Of a stretch of DNA of 9,293 bases, positions 1-5,375 are shown piece after piece; position 1 is the first letter of the stretch, and each line of letters begins with the position of its first letter. Where the stretch lies: contig JAGUWA010000067.1 of the NCBI GenBank assembly GCA_020062605.1, forward strand, positions 1 to 9,293. Direction: 5' to 3'. The translations under genes were made by a program, and so were the position numbers. The notes below the pieces were generated by a model. The model worked only from the letters and a program-made list of their open reading frames with translations, was not told the origin of the DNA and ran no database searches. The DNA is from Parvibaculum sp. GTDB lineage: Bacteria; Pseudomonadota; Alphaproteobacteria; Parvibaculales; Parvibaculaceae.

Positions 1-399
1 GCCGCCCGCGCCCAGCATCACCGCCGGCCCTTCGCCTGCGCGCCAGTCTCGCGCGCCCGCTTTCAGATTGGCGATGAAGCCATAGCCATCCGTGTTGCGC
101 CCTTCGAGCGCGCCATCCTTCAGCGTGACCACGGTGTTGACGGCTTTCAGCCGCGCCGCCACGGCATCGTGCTTCCCGAGTGCGGCGAAAGCCGCTTCCT
201 TGTGCGGCACGGTGACATTCGCGCCGATGAAGTCGAGCTTGTGGAGATGGCGGATCGTCTCGACCGCATCCTCCGGCTTCACCGCGAGCAATTCGTAGCG
301 CGCATCGGGAATGCGGTGCTCCGCGATCCAGTGATTATGGATGAGCGGCGAGCGCGAATGGGCGACGGGCCAGCCGATGACGCAAACACGGCGAATCAT
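1..399 (-). CDS. aroE: Shikimate dehydrogenase (NADP+), N-terminal part, cut by window edge
   Basis: Reduces 3-dehydroshikimate to shikimate with NADPH in the cytoplasmic chorismate pathway. My translation of the minus strand gives 133 residues from an ATG at 399 to the window edge without a stop. Visible motifs are the substrate-binding SRSPLIHN (15-22), NVTVPHK (61-67) with the catalytic lysine K67, NTV (88-90), the catalytic-aspartate motif NTDGYG (102-107, D104), and the start of the NADP-binding glycine loop LGAGG (129-133). The family is usually about 270-285 residues, so about half lies outside the window. The start is supported by an AAGGAG ribosome site on the minus strand (410-415) ten bases upstream and by a 4-bp ATGA overlap with the maf stop. 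It is the third gene of the ppsR-maf-aroE operon; coaE and dnaQ commonly follow in Alphaproteobacteria but cannot be seen here. Confidence 0.96.
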   Translation of the reverse strand, partial: MIRRVCVIGWPVAHSRSPLIHNHWIAEHRIPDARYELLAVKPEDAVETIRHLHKLDFIGANVTVPHKEAAFAALGKHDAVAARLKAVNTVVTLKDGALEGRNTDGYGFIANLKAGARDWRAGEGPAVMLGAGG

Positions 400-1022
400 G
401 TTTCCACAACTCCTTGCCGGCGGAGTTCATCGAGGAGCGGCAGCATGGGAAGCCCCAGAATATCGAAATAGTCGCCCTCGATCCGGTCGAAAAGCTGCAC
501 GCCGGGCCCCTCGAGCTGGTAGCAGCCGACGCTCTTCATCACGCGCTCTCCCACTTCGCCGAGATAGGCGTCGAGGAACTCCTCGCTGAAGGCTCTCATG
601 GTCAGCGTCGCGCGGGCGGTCAGGTTCCAGACCACCGCACCATCCCTGGCGATGACGAGGCCCGAATGAAGGATATGCGTCCGACCGCGAAAGGCCAGCA
701 GGTTCGCGCGCGCTTCCTCCATGCTTTTCGGCTTGTCGTATCGGCGGCCTTCGCAGGAGAGGATCTGGTCCGCGCCGATGACCAGCGCGCCTTCGCGTTT
801 TGCCGAGACGGCAAGCGCCTTCGCTTCCGCCAGCGCAAGCGCGAGCGCATCCGTCCCAGCTTCGGGGTTTGCATGGCGCCCGGCTTCTCCTTGAGCGAAT
901 CCGGCCTTGAGCGCGTCTTCATCGACGCGCGAATCCTCAGCCGTGAAAGTGAGCCCTGCTTCCGCGAGGAGCCTCTGCCGGACGGCACTGCCGGAAGCGA
1001 GAATAATGGGAGCAGCGGTCAT
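396..1022 (-). CDS. maf: Maf-family nucleotide pyrophosphatase
   Basis: Maf/Ham1-fold enzymes hydrolyse non-canonical or modified nucleoside triphosphates (dTTP/UTP or 7-methyl-GTP, by subfamily) to the monophosphate and pyrophosphate in the cytoplasm. The 208-residue protein has the N-terminal phosphate-binding motif LASGSAVRQRLL (8-19), the acidic core motif VIGADQ (81-86) with the likely catalytic D85, a DKP motif (96-98), and the C-terminal VGCYQLEGPG segment followed by DRIEGDYFDILGLP. The N-terminal motif departs from the common LASxSPRR form (GSAVR instead of SSPRR), as do some alphaproteobacterial paralogues, so I do not assign the substrate. Length is normal. It starts 6 bp after the ppsR stop, with GAGG just upstream as ribosome site, and its stop overlaps the aroE start. 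It is therefore the middle gene of an operon transcribed away from the putative origin. Confidence 0.93.
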   Translation of the reverse strand: MTAAPIILASGSAVRQRLLAEAGLTFTAEDSRVDEDALKAGFAQGEAGRHANPEAGTDALALALAEAKALAVSAKREGALVIGADQILSCEGRRYDKPKSMEEARANLLAFRGRTHILHSGLVIARDGAVVWNLTARATLTMRAFSEEFLDAYLGEVGERVMKSVGCYQLEGPGVQLFDRIEGDYFDILGLPMLPLLDELRRQGVVET

Positions 1023-1028
1023 GACGCC

Positions 1029-1859
1029 TCAGCTCAAGCGCTCGCGCTGGCGCTCATTATAGAGGTTGAGGACTGCCGCCGCCGTCTCCTCGATCGAACG
1101 GCGCATCACGTCGATCACCGGCCAGCCGTTGCGCGCGAAGAGCTTGCGGGCGAAAGCAATCTCGTCGGCAACGACATCGGGCGCGACGTAATTCGTGTCC
1201 GCCTTCTCGTGCAGCGAAAGAAGCCGGTTCTTGCGTATTTGCACCAGGCGATCGGGGCTCGTCGTCAATCCGACGATGAGCGGCTTCTTCGCGGTTTCGA
1301 GGTCGGGCGGCAAGGCGGCGCCCGGCACGATCGGAATATTCGCCGCCTTGATGCCGCGGTTTGCCAGATAGATGCAGGTCGGCGTCTTCGAGGTGCGGCT
1401 CACGCCGAGCAGGACGATATCCGCATCGTCGAGATCGCCGGCCGACTGCCCGTCATCATGCGCCATCGTGTAATTGAGCGCGGCGATGCGATCGAAATAT
1501 TCCGCATCCATGATGTGCTGCGAGCCGGGTTTATGAGAGCTCTCCTTGCCGAGATATTTCCCCAGCGCCTGCATCGCCGGATCGAGCACGGAGATGCAGG
1601 GCGTCTGTATCTCCGCGCAGCGCTTCTCGAGCCGCGTGCGGAGTTCGTCGTTCACCATGGTGAACATGACGAGGCCGGGCGCATTCTCGATTTCCCCCAG
1701 CACGCGTTCGAGCTGCTTCGGGCCGCGCACCAGCGCATAGACATGCTCGATCGGACGCGCATCCTCATATTGCGCGCAGGCCGCGCGCGCGACCATGTTC
1801 AGCGTCTCGCCGGTCGCGTCGGAGACGAGATGAAGATGAAAGACGCGCTTGTTGCTCAT
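1029..1859 (-). CDS. ppsR: Pyruvate,phosphate dikinase / PEP synthase regulatory protein (bifunctional kinase/phosphorylase, DUF299)
   Basis: PPSR/PDRP proteins inactivate PEP synthase or pyruvate,phosphate dikinase by ADP-dependent threonine phosphorylation and reactivate it by Pi-dependent pyrophosphorolysis, so they gate carbon flow between pyruvate and PEP. The 276-residue product has the family N-terminal motif VSDATGET (12-19), the nucleotide-binding P-loop GVSRTSKTP (152-160), a MAHDDG stretch (132-137), and the C-terminal DVMRRSIEETA (250-260). I chose the ATG at 1859 because the homologous part begins at SNKRVFHLHLVSD; the frame can be extended to 1982, but those residues are unconserved in character and lie in the presumed origin region. 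Length matches the family (about 270-280). This position beside hemE corresponds to the RP001-type gene bordering the origin in Caulobacter and Rickettsia. It leads the ppsR-maf-aroE operon. Whether PPDK or PEP synthase is the partner cannot be told from this window. Confidence 0.93.
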   Translation of the reverse strand: MSNKRVFHLHLVSDATGETLNMVARAACAQYEDARPIEHVYALVRGPKQLERVLGEIENAPGLVMFTMVNDELRTRLEKRCAEIQTPCISVLDPAMQALGKYLGKESSHKPGSQHIMDAEYFDRIAALNYTMAHDDGQSAGDLDDADIVLLGVSRTSKTPTCIYLANRGIKAANIPIVPGAALPPDLETAKKPLIVGLTTSPDRLVQIRKNRLLSLHEKADTNYVAPDVVADEIAFARKLFARNGWPVIDVMRRSIEETAAAVLNLYNERQRERLS

Positions 1860-1996
1860 TGCGATGGTCTTGGTCCTGTCCGGGGCCCGAAAGCAGGGGG
1901 CAAGGTATCGGGCGCCTCCCCGCCATGCCAATTCTTTTTGCGGCCGGTCCCCGTCATGCAAAGCATAACGGACTTTGCGCATATTGGCTGCGGCCC

Positions 1997-2015
1997 TGTG
2001 GAAAGCTGTGATTAA
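1997..2015 (-). promoter_or_regulatory. Pair of DnaA-box-like sites in tandem, 10-bp spacing
   Basis: Two 9-mers on the minus strand, CTTTCCACA (1997-2005) and TTAATCACA (2007-2015), each differ from TTWTNCACA at one position. Their starts are exactly 10 bp apart, so they would face the same side of the helix. The second overlaps a TTAAC sequence (2012-2016), a half of the CtrA recognition sequence. Binding by DnaA is inferred from sequence only. Confidence 0.5.
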
Positions 2016-2051
2016 CGGGTGTAACAGGCGTTAAGGAAGGAGGCCCTACCG

Positions 2052-2138
2052 GGTCATACCCGTGCTTCGAAATAGGTCCCCCGTTCCATGAGTCCGTGAA
2101 CAAAGCCCGCGGTTCGCTTGCGGAAAACGGGTATGACC
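2052..2138. repeat. 12-bp perfect inverted repeat with 63-nt spacer
   Basis: GGTCATACCCGT at 2052-2063 is the exact reverse complement of ACGGGTATGACC at 2127-2138, with 63 bases between. Pairing can continue past a one-base bulge on the outer side. The arms are not DnaA boxes. They sit between the left and right groups of DnaA-box-like sites in the putative origin, so they could be binding sites for a dimeric regulator, a cruciform, or the stem of a structured transcript. Confidence 0.7.
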
Positions 2139-2252
2139 GGCGAGTCTCGCCTCTCTGCCCGACTTGTCCACGCTATTAACGCTTCGCAACCCGGAGACAA
2201 TCCACACGCCAAGTCTCTGCGTAGAAAGGCGCGTCAGTCTGACGGGCTGAAA

Positions 2253-2273
2253 TTACGCACAGGCTGTGGCATA
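2253..2273. promoter_or_regulatory. Inverted pair of DnaA-box-like sites
   Basis: TTACGCACA on the plus strand (2253-2261, one mismatch from TTWTNCACA) faces TATGCCACA on the minus strand (2265-2273, two mismatches). The two are separated by three bases and share a CACAG/CTGTG palindrome at the centre. They are part of the DnaA-box-like cluster in the putative origin; binding is inferred. Confidence 0.4.
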
Positions 2274-2316
2274 GAAGGTAGCGAGGAAACGCAGATCGGC
2301 GGGGCAGGACCGGAAC

Positions 2317-2325
2317 TGTGGAAAA
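2317..2325 (-). promoter_or_regulatory. DnaA box, full consensus match
   Basis: The minus-strand 9-mer TTTTCCACA fits TTWTNCACA at every position and is the strongest single DnaA-box candidate in the region. It lies about 50 bp before the AT-rich stretch and about 120 bp before the hemE start. Confidence 0.6.
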
Positions 2326-2349
2326 AACGGGATCGGCGTTTGATCCCCG

Positions 2350-2378
2350 CCATCCACAGGCATCCACTCCTATCCACC
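2350..2378 (+). repeat. Three helically phased ATCCAC motifs (DnaA-box core array)
   Basis: The hexamer ATCCAC, the core of the DnaA box, occurs at 2352, 2362 and 2372, always on the plus strand and exactly 10 bp apart. The flanking bases make the first CCATCCACA and the third CTATCCACC, both two mismatches from the box consensus. The array directly abuts the AT-rich stretch at 2379-2412. Closely spaced weak sites next to an unwinding element are the usual place for DnaA filament assembly in bacterial origins; that function is inferred here. Confidence 0.55.
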
Positions 2379-2412
2379 ACTTTCAAGACTCTTCTATAGA
2401 ATTGGGAAAAGA
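2379..2412. other. AT-rich stretch, candidate DNA unwinding element; may hold the hemE promoter
   Basis: Of 34 bases, 23 are A or T, in a window that is otherwise strongly GC-rich. It lies immediately beside the phased ATCCAC array. It also contains TATAGA (2395-2400), a possible -10 element for hemE, but no good -35 hexamer stands at 16-18 bp upstream. An unwinding role and a promoter role are both inferences and could both hold. Confidence 0.4.
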
Positions 2413-2443
2413 ACGGGTGAGCGATAAGAAGGCTCCCGGAACC

Positions 2444-3484
2444 ATGCTTCCGGAGAAGAAACTGCTGAGAGCACTGGCGGGTCTCGAGACGCAAGGCGTG
2501 CCGCTCTGGATGATGCGCCAGGCGGGACGCTACCTGCCGGAGTATCGCGAGGTGCGGGCAAAGGCTGGCGGCTTTCTCGATCTTTGCTACACGCCCGACT
2601 TTGCGGAGGAAGTGACGCTGCAGCCGATCCGGCGTTACGGCTTCGACGCTGCGATCCTCTTTTCCGACATTCTTGTCGTGCCAGACGCGCTCGGTCAGAA
2701 GGTTGCCTTCAAGGAGGGCGAGGGACCGGTGCTGGAGCCGATCTCGAACATGGCGGGGCTTGCAGCGCTTTCGAGCCCGGCGCGCATCACGGAGCATCTC
2801 AGGCCCGTCTACGAGACGGTGGCGCGGCTGTCGAAGAGCCTTCCCGCCGAGGTGACGCTGATCGGCTTCGCGGGCGCCCCCTGGACGGTCGCGACCTATA
2901 TGGTCGGCGGCAAGGGCAGCCCCGATCAGGCGGCAGCGAAGCTCTGGGCCTATCGCGCGCCTGATGAATTTCAGAAGCTGATCGACATTCTGGTCGAGGC
3001 GACGGTCGAGCATCTGTCCGCGCAGGTGATGGCCGGGGCCGAAGCCGTCCAGATATTCGATACCTGGGCGGGAAGCCTGCCGGAGCTTGCCTTCGAGCGC
3101 TTCGCGCTGCGTCCCGTGAAGGCGATCCGCGAGCTCATGCAGGCGCGCTTTCCGGGTCTGCCGGTGATCGCCTTCCCGCGCGGCGCGGGCGCCATGGCGG
3201 TGCGTTATTTCAGCGAAACCGGCGTCACGGCTTTGAGCCTCGACACGGGCGTCTCGCCCGAATGGGCGAGGGACGCGCTCCAAACCCAGGGCTGCGTGCA
3301 GGGCAATCTCGATCCGCTGCTTCTGGTGGCGGGCGGCGCGGAGATGCGTGCCCATGCGCTTCATATTCTCGAGACACTGGGCAAGGGGCCCTTCATCTTC
3401 AATCTCGGCCATGGCATCGTGCCGCAGACACCGCCGGAACATGTTGCCGAGCTGGTCGAGTTCGTGAAAGCGTGGCGCCCGTGA
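2444..3484 (+). CDS. hemE: Uroporphyrinogen decarboxylase
   Basis: Removes the four acetate carboxyl groups of uroporphyrinogen III to make coproporphyrinogen III, in the cytoplasm and without cofactor. From the ATG at 2444 it is 346 residues, normal for the family. Motifs in order: the signature WMMRQAGRYLPEYR (22-35), the catalytic-aspartate segment LFSDILVVPDALG (72-84; D75 corresponds to D86 of human UROD), YMVGGKGS, IFDTWAGSLPE, FPRGAG, QGNLDPLLL, and the C-terminal FNLGHGIVPQTPPEHV. I prefer ATG 2444 because AAGAAGG stands 11 bases upstream and the distance to WMMRQAGR matches relatives. A GTG at 2417 would add nine residues and is possible; a start at 2318 is unlikely because it would make the DnaA-box region coding. 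It is first of the hemE-hemH-hemJ run and lies directly beside the putative oriC. In Caulobacter, hemE transcription and origin function are tied together. Confidence 0.97.
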   Translation: MLPEKKLLRALAGLETQGVPLWMMRQAGRYLPEYREVRAKAGGFLDLCYTPDFAEEVTLQPIRRYGFDAAILFSDILVVPDALGQKVAFKEGEGPVLEPISNMAGLAALSSPARITEHLRPVYETVARLSKSLPAEVTLIGFAGAPWTVATYMVGGKGSPDQAAAKLWAYRAPDEFQKLIDILVEATVEHLSAQVMAGAEAVQIFDTWAGSLPELAFERFALRPVKAIRELMQARFPGLPVIAFPRGAGAMAVRYFSETGVTALSLDTGVSPEWARDALQTQGCVQGNLDPLLLVAGGAEMRAHALHILETLGKGPFIFNLGHGIVPQTPPEHVAELVEFVKAWRP

Positions 3485-4533
3485 CCATCCAAGCGGCGAA
3501 AAAAGTCGCCATCGTGCTTTTCAACCTTGGTGGCCCGGACGGGCCGGAGGCGGTCGAGCCCTTTCTCTTCAACCTGTTCAGCGATCCGGCAATCATCCGC
3601 GTGCCGCAGCCGCTGCGCTGGCTGATCGCGAAGCTCGTTTCGAAGCGCCGTGCCCCCGTGGCAAGGGAGATCTATGCTGAGCTTGGCGGCGGCTCGCCGA
3701 TCGTGCCGCTGACGCAGGCGCAGGGCGCGGCCCTCGAAGCGGCATTAGCCGACGGCGAGTCCGAATATCGCTGCTTCATCGCCATGCGCTACTGGCATCC
3801 CTTCGCGCGGGAGGCCGCAGCCTCTGCAAAGGCCTGGGGAGCCGATGAAGTCGTGCTTCTGCCGCTTTATCCGCAATATTCGACGACGACGACCGAGTCC
3901 TCCTTGCGCGACTGGGAGAAGGCGGCCGCAAGCGCCGGGCTTGCCGTGCCGGCAAGGGCAGTCTGCTGCTACCCCACCGAAGAGGGCTTCGTTGCCGGTT
4001 ATACAGCGCTCCTTCGCGCCGCCATCGGCGAGGCGGGCGGCATCGAGGGTGTCCGCGTTCTCTTCTCCGCTCACGGCTTGCCGAAAAAGGTGGTCGATGG
4101 GGGCGATCCCTATCAGGCCCAGGTCGAGCAGAGCTGCGCCGCGATCGTCGCGCGGCTCGGGATCGAGGGTCTCGACTGGATCACCTGCTATCAAAGCCGG
4201 GTGGGGCCGCTCGAATGGATCGGACCCTCGACCGATGACGAGGTCCGGCGCGCGGGGAGCGAGGGCAAATCCCTCATCGTGCTGCCGGTCGCCTTCGTCT
4301 CGGAACATTCCGAAACGCTGGTCGAACTCGACAAGGAATATGCTCATCTCGCGAAGGAGAGCGGGGTGCCGGCCTATATCCGGGTGCCCGCGCTCGGCAC
4401 GGAGCCGCATTTCATCGCGGGGCTCGCCCGGCTCGTGCGTGCCGCGCGGGCGCAGGAAACGATCCTCTGCCCGGAAGACGCCGCAGGCCATGTCTGTACG
4501 AAAGACGCGGGCCTCAAGACGATCCACCAATAA
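3481..4533 (+). CDS. hemH: Ferrochelatase (protoporphyrin ferrochelatase)
   Basis: Inserts Fe2+ into protoporphyrin IX, the last step of protohaem synthesis, at the cytoplasmic face of the membrane. The 350-residue product starts LFNLGGPDGPEAVEPFL (13-29), then GGGSPIVPLT (69-78), the AMRYWHP region (101-107), PLYPQYSTTTTES (128-140), FSAHGLPKKVVDGGDPY with catalytic H198, TCYQSRVGPLEWIGPST (235-251), and VAFVSEHSETLVELDKEY with the conserved acid E278. The GTG start at 3481 overlaps the hemE stop (GTGA), and no clear ribosome site precedes it, which points to translational coupling; an in-frame GTG at 3472 is a less likely alternative. It is about 30 residues longer than E. coli HemH, with a C-terminal tail holding C330 and C339. 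Together with C162/C163 these recall the cysteines that hold a [2Fe-2S] cluster in some bacterial ferrochelatases, including that of Caulobacter, but the C-terminal spacing differs and the cluster is only a possibility. Confidence 0.97.
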   Translation: MTIQAAKKVAIVLFNLGGPDGPEAVEPFLFNLFSDPAIIRVPQPLRWLIAKLVSKRRAPVAREIYAELGGGSPIVPLTQAQGAALEAALADGESEYRCFIAMRYWHPFAREAAASAKAWGADEVVLLPLYPQYSTTTTESSLRDWEKAAASAGLAVPARAVCCYPTEEGFVAGYTALLRAAIGEAGGIEGVRVLFSAHGLPKKVVDGGDPYQAQVEQSCAAIVARLGIEGLDWITCYQSRVGPLEWIGPSTDDEVRRAGSEGKSLIVLPVAFVSEHSETLVELDKEYAHLAKESGVPAYIRVPALGTEPHFIAGLARLVRAARAQETILCPEDAAGHVCTKDAGLKTIHQ

Positions 4534-4560
4534 AGGGTAGAGAAAAGGAAAAGAAGAGAG

Positions 4561-5004
4561 ATGGGTTTTCTTGCCGAATACTATCTGTGGATCAAGGCGC
4601 TTCACATCATCTCGGTGATCTTCTGGATGGCCGGCATGGCCTATCTTCCGCGCCTCTTCGTCTATCACGCCGACAGCGAGCCAGGTTCCGACAAGTCCGA
4701 GACCTTCAAGGTGATGGAGCGGCGGCTGCTCAGGGGGATCATCAATCCGGCGATGATCGCGACCCTGTTTTTCGGCCTCCTGATGTTCGCCATTAACCCC
4801 TCGCTTTTCGGCGATCGCTGGATGCAGGTGAAGCTCGTCCTGATCGTCGCGATGCTGGGTCTGCACGGGATGTTTTCGGCCTGGCGCAAGGAATTCGAGC
4901 GCGACGGGAACAAGCGGCCGGCCCGTTTCTACCGCATCGTCAACGAGGCGCCGCCCACCCTTGTCATCTTCATCGTGCTGCTCGCGGTCGCGAAGCCGTT
5001 CTGA
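4561..5004 (+). CDS. hemJ: Protoporphyrinogen IX oxidase, HemJ type (UPF0093 membrane protein)
   Basis: HemJ oxidises protoporphyrinogen IX to protoporphyrin IX in the inner membrane and replaces HemG/HemY in many Proteobacteria and cyanobacteria. The product is 147 residues with four hydrophobic segments (about 9-29, 61-77, 89-107 and 131-146). Conserved features are the first-helix histidine H15 in KALHIISVIFWMAGM, LPRLFVYH (29-36), VKLVLIV with K91 (90-96), and the C-terminal FYRIVNEAPP (123-132) before the last helix. The length matches the short form of the family. It starts 27 bases after the hemH stop, behind a purine-rich ribosome site (AAGGAAAAGAAGAG), so it is probably co-transcribed with hemE and hemH. 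It supplies the substrate used by HemH, and the three genes cover most of the route from uroporphyrinogen III to haem; only coproporphyrinogen oxidase is missing here. Confidence 0.94.
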   Translation: MGFLAEYYLWIKALHIISVIFWMAGMAYLPRLFVYHADSEPGSDKSETFKVMERRLLRGIINPAMIATLFFGLLMFAINPSLFGDRWMQVKLVLIVAMLGLHGMFSAWRKEFERDGNKRPARFYRIVNEAPPTLVIFIVLLAVAKPF

Positions 5005-5034
5005 CCGGTCGGGGCGTCCGCCAACCAATTTCCG

Positions 5035-5063
5035 TTGAAATCGGAACCGCGGCGCTTTATATG
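5035..5063 (+). promoter_or_regulatory. Predicted sigma70-type promoter of rho
   Basis: TTGAAA (5035-5040) and TATATG (5058-5063) are separated by 17 bases, close to the ideal -35/-10 arrangement. It lies just after hemJ and about 310 bases before rho, so the expected transcript would carry a leader of about 300 nt. The prediction rests on sequence alone. Confidence 0.5.
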
Positions 5064-5371
5064 GGTTTCAAAGCCGGGTTCCTTCCGGCGGCCTTCCTAC
5101 GTTCTTTCCCGGCTCCAATGCGTCCTTCCTCACGTCGAGGGGCGTCTTGCCGGCCAGAATATCCCCGCGAGAGGGTCCACAAGGGCAAAAGCCCGAGGCC
5201 TTCGCGGCGACGGAAAGAACCCCGAGGCCCGTTTCTCCGACACATCATCACCCGTTCGCAGACCTGTTTTATCCTCCCCATTCCGAAAAGATTTCCCCTC
5301 CCGCGCGACGGCACCCGATCCTCCAGGAGGAAGCGGCCAGTGGAAACCCCAGAGAAAGACCTATCAAGCCG
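5064..5371 (+). promoter_or_regulatory. rho 5' leader with C-rich, G-poor stretch
   Basis: This is the non-coding part of the 367-bp gap between hemJ and rho, read as the leader of the rho transcript. The stretch 5241-5324 contains 37 C and only 12 G in 84 bases, in a genome where C and G are otherwise balanced, resembling a Rho-utilisation (rut) region. Small hairpins are possible at 5073-5089 (GCCGG/CCGGC) and 5183-5194 (GGGC-AAAA-GCCC). No intrinsic terminator was seen. E. coli rho is known to be autoregulated by Rho-dependent attenuation in its leader; the same mode here is inferred. Confidence 0.45.
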
Positions 5372-5375
5372 ATGA
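5340..5375 (+). CDS. Possible 11-codon leader ORF translationally coupled to rho
   Basis: A GTG at 5340 opens an 11-codon frame (VETPEKDLSSR, the GTG read as Met when initiating) ending in TGA at 5373-5375. A perfect AGGAGG ribosome site (5325-5330) stands nine bases before the GTG, while rho itself has only AGAGAAAG at a longer 13-base distance. The stop overlaps the rho ATG as ATGA, the classic layout for termination-reinitiation. The peptide resembles nothing I know. The same frame is open back to 5061, but no better start is seen. It may be a regulatory leader peptide, or the strong ribosome site may be a coincidence. Confidence 0.35.
   Translation: METPEKDLSSR

Larger units (their letters stand above)
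1860..2443. other. oriC: Putative chromosomal replication origin (oriC) between ppsR and hemE
   Basis: This 584-bp divergent intergenic region has no credible gene. Seen in sequence: DnaA-box-like 9-mers, scored against TTWTNCACA. A full match is at 2317-2325 (minus strand). One-mismatch sites are at 1997-2005 (minus), 2007-2015 (minus) and 2253-2261 (plus). Two-mismatch sites are at 2164-2172, 2198-2206, 2350-2358 and 2370-2378 (plus) and 2265-2273 (minus). A 12-bp inverted repeat lies at 2052-2063 / 2127-2138, and an AT-rich stretch at 2379-2412 (23 of 34 bases A/T) sits beside the last boxes. Known: the Caulobacter origin lies next to hemE, and several Alphaproteobacteria share this gene context. 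Inferred: this is oriC, with both flanking operons transcribed away from it in the direction of fork travel. TTAA half-sites occur, but no full CtrA site (TTAA-N7-TTAA) was found. Confidence 0.75.

Noticed and set aside
400..408. DnaA-box-like 9-mer GTTTCCACA just before aroE
   Set aside because: A single one-mismatch 9-mer within coding sequence, far from the cluster and expected by chance in a 9-kb window.
414..2015. Long plus-strand open frame of 533 codons
   Set aside because: It lies antisense to maf and ppsR, whose motifs are unmistakable. Its own translation is rich in R, H and D with no family motif, as expected of a GC-rich shadow frame.
2037..2043. Strong ribosome-site sequence AAGGAGG in the origin region
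   Set aside because: No start codon lies at a usable distance; the GTG at 2062 is 18 bases away and opens only nine codons.
2012..2190. CtrA binding sites
   Set aside because: TTAA occurs at 2012, 2031 and 2176, but none has a second TTAA seven bases away; only half-sites remain.
2118..2399. Plus-strand open frame of 93 codons in the ppsR-hemE gap
   Set aside because: No good ribosome site, no recognisable motif, and it covers the DnaA-box-like sites; it is more likely non-coding origin DNA.
2318..2443. N-terminal extension of hemE from an upstream GTG
   Set aside because: Adds 42 residues absent from the family, overlaps the full-match DnaA box, and lacks a ribosome site.
2234..3442. Minus-strand open frame of 402 codons
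   Set aside because: Antisense to hemE, which has all its catalytic motifs; the translation is low-complexity and arginine-rich.
3745..5028. Minus-strand open frame of 427 codons
   Set aside because: Covers hemH and hemJ in antisense; both of those are clear family members, so this is a shadow.
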